Source: Phoronis australis
Taxonomy: Eukaryota; Phoronida; Phoronidae
Assembly: GCA_002633005.1 (NCBI GenBank)
Contig: NMRA01000350.1
Coordinates: 381,642 to 445,641 of the forward strand
DNA length: 64,000 bases
Direction of reading: 5' to 3'
Shown: positions 56,620-64,000 of the stretch, piece after piece
Position numbering within the stretch: position 1 is the first letter of the stretch
Layout of the letters: each line of letters opens with the position of its first letter
Notes under the pieces: model-generated
What the model was told of the DNA's origin: nothing
Seen by the model: the letters and a program-made list of their open reading frames with translations, nothing else
Databases searched by the model: none
Program-made: the position numbers and the translations under genes

Positions 56620-59600
56620 TATGTATTTGGGCCTGAAGTTTACGCAATGAACTGAACCAACGAATAAGTACGGTGGCAATTCCAGTGTCGTCGACGTTTT
56701 TGATGTTTTGATTGATTCATGGACACTTCATGTGTTCCATGACCAGAAATGTGGCGTGGCAAGGTGGATTTTACTCGCTTTTGTCTAACACGATGTCGAT
56801 TTTGCCTGTATTCATAATTTAGGTTACGTTTTCATATGCTGAATTCGGCTTTTATAACATTTTTTACGTACGTCAACCTAAATCTACTGTAAACTTATCA
56901 ATACATCTGAGGAACTTCTGTGTTTACTAGATGTGTGTTACAAAAGCTAGACCTGCACAATATTACTCACCCCATGTTTGTGCTTTAGTAACAGCTAGTG
57001 AGCTGAACAAAATCTAAATTTGGTGTCGCCAGTATTCCTTTCCTGTTGCTTGCAATTTCCGATCATGTTTACGCTTACGTGTGTTTCAGATCCGAAATGC
57101 CTTTGGTGATCCCGAACAGACCTGCCGAGAAAAGCGGTGCTTTCAACAAATCTGCGAATTAGAAATGGCATGTTCACGTTAAAAAAATAAAAAAACTACT
57201 TAATTATGCATGACGGGTTTTTTGTGCTCGATATTTCCTCAAATCAGCAACATTGGCAGAGTCCTGTTACATGTTGTATAATGCCCGTTCTAATCTATCT
57301 TTCAGTTCTGTAACAATAGGAACGTCCCGCCTCCCGTTCAGTAAGGCTAGGACCTCGCTAAAACGCAAGCCTTCGCGAGATTACGTGAGATATTGCCGTG
57401 TATTTTAAATCAGAACACGTGACCCTGACTAGACATTAGCTAGGTCCTAGCGTAGGTGCTAGCGTCTACTGAGCGCACGCCCGGATTACACATCGACACT
57501 CGAATCTTGTTGTATGTACCCACAATTCCGCAAACATCCGTCAGGCACATTTGTTGTCTCGTTTCCGTGTCTTTGGAATTCCACTTGATATTTGTTGTTG
57601 TCTGATTATTTGTAAGTTTTTCTCGTCGGCATTAGTCTATTCGTCTTTCCAATGCTAACAAAGTTTTGGTGATGTTCTGTTGTCTGCAACTCCGCCTTGA
57701 AAAAGTTTGATAACTGGACAAATACCCGTGGAGGCGTGATGTGAAGTTCTTCGCCTTCCCAACATCGATGAAAAAACAGTTAAATGGGCAGCAAATTGGT
57801 AAAATAAATTCGTCAAGTCATTTTTGAACGGAAAAGGCAAAATTCCCTTAAGTTCCTGTACATTTAAACTGCTGAAATCGAAATTATTTACATGGACCTT
57901 CGCTGGTTTCCGACAAGATGATCTTCGAAATTGTACNACTGACGGCGTTTTCTCGGCCTGGGTTCCTGAATGAATTGTACTTCCGGGTTCGCGGCAAGTT
58001 CAAAATGGCGGTGTTTCTTCGGGTGCGAATCGTGAGTGGCGCGTTCATTTAAATTGTTTTCGAGTACGGATCGTGTATTAGTTATGGGCTAGGTACTTCT
58101 TGGATCCTTATAACATCTTCTAACCATGTAATAAGGGTTAACAACGCGTGAGACAAGGACTTTAATTGCACAACTGGGGCAGGCAGAAAGGGAACATTTT
58201 TCAATGTGCTTACGCAATAGCGTATGTACAATGATCCGCTGTCATTTCACATGGTTTGGACGTTGTCTATAATTATTAAATGCGAGGATGCTCAGACAGT
58301 CTTTGTATAAAAGAATCATGCTGATCCAGTTTGCGATCTGATTTCGTGCAAATGCGACATATGTGAGTGATTCACAATTTGGCTTTTATCGCCCATGTTG
58401 ATGACATTAAGATTTTTTTTCATGAAACGTGCACGTCATTTATAAGCCGCCCTTGCACCTTCAAAACCATTAATTTAATTACTTATTGTGTCTGAATTTA
58501 AAAACAATTACCTAATACAACTTTCCATTGCAAGGCACTTCAGCACCAAAACATTCGGCTCCGGCCAAACACATTAAATAACGCAAGAGTAGGTTAACAA
58601 GGAAAACACCAGAATTGAGCGTCGTATTAGGAATTCAGTTTGTTTTAGAAGAAATATATCAATAATATGTTTCCGATTTTTGCGAAAACTATAAGCCGAA
58701 AGATAACAAAGGCTGTCACGTATGACGTGCAGTGTATGTACCGGTTAGACTTGCATGTATAAAGATGGTCTGGTACATGAGAAAACGTTTACGTCACGTG
58801 CCGAATACATGTACTTCAGAAATTGGTGAGGTTCCCTTATGTGTCCGAAACTTTGGTGATCAAAAGAGGGTGGTTTTTATTCATGATAATTTGTTAGGAT
58901 GACAATGAGTACATATTTAGATATTATAAAGCTCTGATAATATACAGTATATATAAAGAACCGCAGCACTAGCGGCCTTTCTAGATGTTTTAAATTAGTT
59001 AATCAAGCTAAAACCTTTGGTTGGAATTTTCAGTTACCATATTTTGTTAGTTGCTGAGTAGTTTCTTCACGCACGTGTTATGTCCACGAGTATTGTATAG
59101 TATATTTATGGCCTTTTCAGGGTTATAATGAGTTCAAAAGAGGTATTTTATCAGGTAATACTTACGCCCATTTGAAGGTTCTGCACTAACACTATATTCA
59201 TAAGCGGATTTAGGGGACGGGAAGGGAGTTCGTACCTCTCTCCCATCAGACAAGTCAAATCCATGAATTACATTGTAGTATTTTCTGTCATTATATCTGG
59301 AAACCTATCATGTCCCGTGAATGAGAATGTCTTTGTAAAATCACCACTTTTTGCGTTACCATCAAGCCGTGGTCGAAACATTTTATTGATAGCCTTTGAT
59401 GAGTGGTATGGCTCGAACTGGCTTTCTCTAACGCAACCTTCGCAACGTCCACCAGCTTTCAAAAATACGCTGAGATCTACGTTTTGGCCACCGCAAAAAA
59501 TTCGGCCTGTGACAATGTAGGACACATTTCCAGAAATTCCCGGTCTATCATGTATAAGTTCTGGTAGACTTTGGTTAAAAAAGCAATGTCATGTTCTACA

Positions 59601-61000
59601 ACGCTTTAGCGAACTGCTGACTTGAGCGTGTGCACAGTAACCGTTTGGTAAGACAACTATCGAAATGAATCGTGGATCCCTAATTCCGGAATTCAACTCT
59701 CACAGTCCATAGAGGTAGGAAACGCATTGCACATGATTCAGCAATAACTCTAACGTTTTTCATATGGCTGCTAACAGCTTTCTGAGCTGACTGGAACAAG
59801 TTAAACCTACTCAGCTTTCCGAACAAAAATTTCATGCAACGTCACTCTGGTTTTATAACGGCTAATGGTGATCCATGATTTTGATGTAAAAGAGTAATTA
59901 TCAAGACAGCACGGGGGGGGGGGCAAATGTCTTACCGATATGCAGCATTGTGGGTAATACTACAAAGCCATTGAAGACGCTTTGGTATTTCGGGAAAAAA
60001 CTATTATTCGAACATGATTCACCCCTTATGTGAAAAATATAGCGCGAGGATTCTTAACTGCTGGAGACAAATCTGGGTAGAATTTCAATCTGTCACGTTT
60101 TGAGAAAAATTGGCTTCCACTTTTAGTGAATTACACGACAACTTGGGAAAAGACCACCGACCAACGACCATCGTGTGCAATCTGTGACATACACTGTACG
60201 TATTATGAGTTACTTTAAAATTTCTTTCTGCCTTTAACTTGGAAGATTGACGCCAATGATGTATTAGCAGATGTCACAACGACGATAGGCTGAAGTAATA
60301 AAAACGGTTTGTAACCTTTTAAGCGACGAGGCAAATAGCAACTCCGCAAAAGTACTACGATGTTATGAAAGGTCCAATGTTTACAGTTTCGATATTGCTT
60401 TATCGATCACGTCAGGCAGAACACACGAAGACTTGTAAAACACAATGTTTGGCGAATCTTTTCATCGTTACTAAATTCCAGTGAATAAAAACAGCCTAGA
60501 AATTAAACACAACACCCCTGGAAAGCTGGATGCAGATCATGGTGTCTGCTCGCAACATGTACATGTACATTGTGTATTGGTCTGTGAATAATTGATAAAC
60601 AGTACCCAGCTACGAACTTCAGTTTCTGTGCTTACACTATGGGAAATTTTGATTACTTACAATAAACAGAAAGAGAGGTAATATGGGCTTTCGTTGAAAC
60701 AAAACGCCACCCAACAGTGTTGGCCATTTTGTTAATCTGCACTGAAGCTGAGGGACACATATATGTAATGTGGTGTGCAACAATGCCCATCTGATCAGGT
60801 GTGATCGTTCTTTGTTAAATATCGGCAGTGCAAATTGTTTTCCTCATATTAATGATGAATCAATTTCGAATTAGGAATCGCTAATGAAGCAGCCACAAGC
60901 TGTCTAATTGTGTTTAATCAAGTTTTAATGCCTTAAATTACGCAAACTATTTTCAAATTCTTGTGTGCTCTCTTCTACGCTAGTCTCTAAGCCGTACTGT
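56620..61000. other. Intergenic; MITE and repeat fragments
   Basis: No supported gene. A possible poly(A) signal AATAAA at 57186-57191 could serve the discoidin gene. An n occurs at 57937. A GCGGATTTAGGGGACGGG stretch (59203-59220) looks like a dispersed repeat terminus. A minus-strand open frame at 59268-59525 resembles sequence near 63400-63580 (see findings). A G-run lies near 59912. Confidence 0.45.
57329..57483 (-). mobile_element. MITE copy (TTCAGTA-ended family), inverted
   Basis: The reverse complement of this segment aligns with 12462-12618 end to end, including CACGTG(T/A)xCT, GATATTGCCGTG and CTAGGACCTxGCTAAAA words. Two dispersed copies in opposite orientation support a mobile family. 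Confidence 0.75.
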
Positions 61001-61005
61001 GTAAA

Positions 61006-62124
61006 ATGACAAGAGGCAATGATGTGTTTATGATGTACACCTTTCGTATGCCGACGTGGGGGCGAGTGTTGTATTACTTAGGATATGGCATAGTTATTGT
61101 CATGGGACTGTTCGGAAACTCTTTTGTCATAGCAGGCGTGATTAAGAATGTAAAGCTGAGAACTTCCACCAACATACTTGTTTGTAACCTTTGCATTGTC
61201 AACATTATCATGTGTATTCCAACGTTTGTGTTAGTACACACGTTTGTCACGATGGAGGTACCATATTTCAAAGTTGTATCCCTCCTTGGACTACAGGTTG
61301 TGATCTATGCCACCGGCAGCGTTTCCATATGGACGTCCGCCGCCATCTCTGTTCTCCGTTGTCGAGGTTTCGTGAGTATGTGGAAACTCAATATATCAAA
61401 ATGGATTATAGTGGTCGTTTTGGCAGTTATTTGGATGTTTTCTATTTTGATGGCGTTAGTGCCATTTTTTCTGGGAGTACCTGTACACGCTGTGCGTAAT
61501 TATGAGAAAAACGTAACTAATTCCTCATCGAACAGGAGAGGACCTTCAGGTGAAAATCGTTCTGGTTATGGTATATATCTCGGCATTGCTCTCGCGACGC
61601 AGGTAGTTCTCCCTGCCATCATCATGTGCTTGAATTATTCCAAAGTGAGTTGGACATTAAGAAATCATCTGAAAAACGTTAAAGGGTTCAAAACACGGGA
61701 TATGGAAATGAAGGACTTTAAACAATACCGGAGGATGAATCTCGTGCTGATCTTGACCGTGGTGTCGTTCATCTTATGTTATCTTCCAGTGATACTGTTC
61801 TGGTTTGTCAGAGAATTCTCGTCAATAATTCTAACACCGGAAACGCATGCGAAACTACACTTTGGGTTGTCACAGTTGTTCATTATTTCAGTTGCATGCA
61901 ATCCAATATTATACGGTTTTATGAACACGACTCTACGTCAGGAAATAAAGGCTATGAAGAAACAGGTCGTCAATCTCGTGTGCCAGAAGAAATTGCCAGC
62001 TCCTCCGGAAGTGACTCAAATCCTACCTGTCATACACGACAATTTGTTCAGACTGGAAGAGCATAGGAATGCATACTCTGCTAAACCGACTGTTGAAGTA
62101 GAAATCGAAAGTTCACGTCTTTGA
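61006..62124 (+). CDS. Rhodopsin-family G-protein-coupled receptor, divergent (372 aa)
   Basis: An intronless open frame; the ATG at 61006 has A at -3. Seven hydrophobic helices are visible at about residues 21-45, 56-78, 88-114, 132-155, 188-211, 244-268 and 284-306. Class A landmarks kept are GN in helix 1 (N38), R118 in helix 3, W143 in helix 4, P203 in helix 5, P261 in helix 6 and NPILY (299-303) in helix 7. Odd positions: the helix 2 Asp is Asn66, the DRY motif is LRC (117-119), helix 6 has CYLP instead of CWxP, and the disulfide cysteines at the top of helix 3 and in loop 2 are both absent. Loop 2 has three N-glycosylation sequons (N169, N172, N184). The ligand is unknown; the missing Asp and disulfide suggest atypical activation. 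It should act in the plasma membrane. Confidence 0.87.
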   Translation: MTRGNDVFMMYTFRMPTWGRVLYYLGYGIVIVMGLFGNSFVIAGVIKNVKLRTSTNILVCNLCIVNIIMCIPTFVLVHTFVTMEVPYFKVVSLLGLQVVIYATGSVSIWTSAAISVLRCRGFVSMWKLNISKWIIVVVLAVIWMFSILMALVPFFLGVPVHAVRNYEKNVTNSSSNRRGPSGENRSGYGIYLGIALATQVVLPAIIMCLNYSKVSWTLRNHLKNVKGFKTRDMEMKDFKQYRRMNLVLILTVVSFILCYLPVILFWFVREFSSIILTPETHAKLHFGLSQLFIISVACNPILYGFMNTTLRQEIKAMKKQVVNLVCQKKLPAPPEVTQILPVIHDNLFRLEEHRNAYSAKPTVEVEIESSRL

Positions 62125-64000
62125 TGAGAGGTTAAAATGCTCGTTTGCCGCACTCACTAACATCCATTCTTCTACGAACCGCAACGTTTTTTTGTTCGTC
62201 ACACCCTTGTTCTGTGATACATGAACATTGAAGAAATGGGTTCGCAAGAAACTTAATTGCGATGCTTGAGAAAGGACAAACATCTTGTTACAAAAGAATT
62301 TTGTCCTTGAGAAATGGAAAACTATTAGCGATAACGCCGGCCAGATTTGTTGTGTAGGAAAAATAGTTATACAGTACAGTATACATGCATGTCCGAAATT
62401 TTAAAAAATGCGTGACAAAAGTAAAATTTACCAGGAATTGTTTTGTTTGAGGTTTTTATGTTAGCAAAAGACTAATCACAAGAGCACAGGTGAGGATTGA
62501 TACATCCAAATTCGAAGCTTTGTTTATTACAAACAAAACATCTTCAAGGAAAAGTAGTGCTACAACATCAAATCAAATATTATGTTACTAGTCGTGCTAA
62601 TTCAACAAGATAATTGGACCACCCGGCAAAGCCAGCCAAGACAAATTGAATAAAACTGACGTGTTTCACGCATCACAGAGCGTAAAATGTCATCTGAAGC
62701 TGAATGCAGATACATTCATTGTGCATTGTTCATTGATCATTTACTAAAGATTAGCCTATGGGAGAAACCTCACTTTATATGAATTTGGTGCTTTTATGAA
62801 CAGGGTTGTTAATTAGACTGTTAAAGTACACTGTCTTTAATCAGGACAAATCACGCTTCCACGCAATATCACTTAAGAACTTTAAAATCAGTTTTTGTTA
62901 AAAATATCGATTATGCAAGAACTGTCCTCGCTCAGTTAGTAAAAATATATATTATAGTAATAAATGTTGATGCTTGGCAGTTCCTTAGTCAATTGTTGAC
63001 ATACATGTAGACCGGCGTACGGGAAGAGTCCATGTGATTAACTGGATATTTAATCAGACAAGTGTGTATTCATCAAAGACAAGCACGGACATTCCTGTAT
63101 GAGTTACCTTACTACTGACGTCAATCGATGGTGGAGTTGTTCTGCCGGGTGTCAGTCACGTTGATGTCTTTTCACAAGGACATCCACTGTACCTGAGAGA
63201 GGGAATTGCATACTCAGCTTGATGGACATTGGAAAATCCTCTAAAATAGTAATGAAGTTCGTGTACCTCACAAATTCGCATATTATGAAAAAAAAACAAC
63301 AATTGTGTGCCCTTGTACGTTACTTCTCAAATAATATATGCAAATGCAAAATGTTCAGTTACATTTCGAGAGTTGATCGACACACACGGGCCGAAACATA
63401 CAGTAGCCACCAGGGAATGCATTTCAGATTGGCCATGCACATTCGCCAGGACCTTCCCTTCTTCTCCTCTTCCACCTTTCACAACACTACGAGATCTGCT
63501 TTTTACCAACCAGAAATGACCCACAACTTAGGAAACATTTCGAAAATTTCCCGTTTAGGATGTGGGAAATTATGTTGACATGTAATCTTAATGAAAGATA
63601 ATTCTGCAGCATATTAAAGGAAGTGGTGACGTTGTTTGTGATACGTGGTGCCTGCCCAGTACACGTTTGGTGTAACAACTAACGGACAAACGGAATAAAA
63701 TGTCATCTTGAAAAAAACTCCATCCACAAATGATATTTTGTTTGAACAAGACGCATATACCGTTTCTAGTGTTCTGTCTTGTTATATGACTTTATCACCA
63801 TAGTAAGTGGCCGAAGTGTGGTTTTTGTTGCGACAAGCAGTTGTAACAACAGGTGATACAGAGAAAGAGAACGATTTTGGTCAACTACAAATTAATACAA
63901 TGAATCAGGTGTTTTATTAAAATGGCAGCCTCAAACCTGAACTTGTTTGTTTATGACGCAATGCACCAGTTTTTGTTTAGTCTCGGGCCGATTGTGTGCT
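62125..64000. other. 3' flank of receptor gene; no gene supported
   Basis: A possible receptor poly(A) signal AATAAA lies at 62649-62654, 525 bases after the stop. Frames at 63219-63678 on both strands overlap a segment related to 59400-59560. The homologous frame here contains an early stop, so I do not call a gene. Confidence 0.45.

Noticed and set aside
1-64000. CRISPR arrays, bacterial operons or prokaryotic contamination
   Set aside because: No regularly spaced direct repeats were found. Introns, poly(A) signals and metazoan domains are spread through the window.

Overview
This window is eukaryotic nuclear DNA from an invertebrate animal, most likely a marine one. Coding regions are sparse and interrupted by GT-AG introns. 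Non-coding DNA is AT-rich, full of short inverted-repeat elements and microsatellites, and repeatedly carries the palindromic TACATGTACA-type word common in marine invertebrate genomes. Discoidin (F5/8 type C) domains, a rhodopsin-type receptor and secreted cystine-knot-like ligands fit a metazoan. I cannot name the species. Single n characters sit in homopolymers, in a GT run and in repeats, and probably mark assembly gaps.

Layout. (1) 1-3.6 kb: repeats, including a 200-bp direct duplication around an n and a 410-bp element with terminal inverted repeats. (2) 3.7-14.1 kb: two tandem minus-strand paralogues, each spliced from three exons (4146-8741 and 10876-13535). They encode small secreted proteins with six cysteines in a cystine-knot-like arrangement. 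Exons 1 and 2 join in phase to make a textbook signal peptide that no single open frame shows. The pair shares promoter and 3' UTR sequence, and its introns have been enlarged by fold-back elements. A 110-bp unit is repeated three times upstream of the second copy. (3) 15.3-42.1 kb: three paralogous genes, each with one very long uninterrupted coding exon, at 15317-19600 (+), 26869-30849 (-) and 38795-42082 (+). They encode 1,427-, 1,326- and 1,095-residue coiled-coil proteins that share a head signature, NPRY(S/T)xDRYRYTLTHL. All three have a splice acceptor a few bases before the ATG. The third lacks the conserved C-terminal block. (4) 43.8-56.6 kb: a six-exon plus-strand gene for a 454-residue secreted protein made of a signal peptide, a short coiled coil and two F5/8 type C domains. 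Its first intron holds a 4.9-kb palindromic transposon-like element with 1.4-kb inverted arms flanked by TA repeats. Its third intron holds another inverted-repeat element. (5) 61.0-62.1 kb: an intronless rhodopsin-family receptor with several canonical positions substituted.

Nothing shows that these genes form one pathway. The clearest themes are local duplication (ligand pair, coiled-coil trio, repeated segments near both ends of the receptor region) and heavy invasion by small non-autonomous inverted-repeat elements. The best candidates for undescribed biology are the NPRY-head coiled-coil family, the tandem cystine-knot-like ligands and the coiled-coil/double-discoidin protein. The gene models were read by eye from splice signals and phase and have no transcript support.
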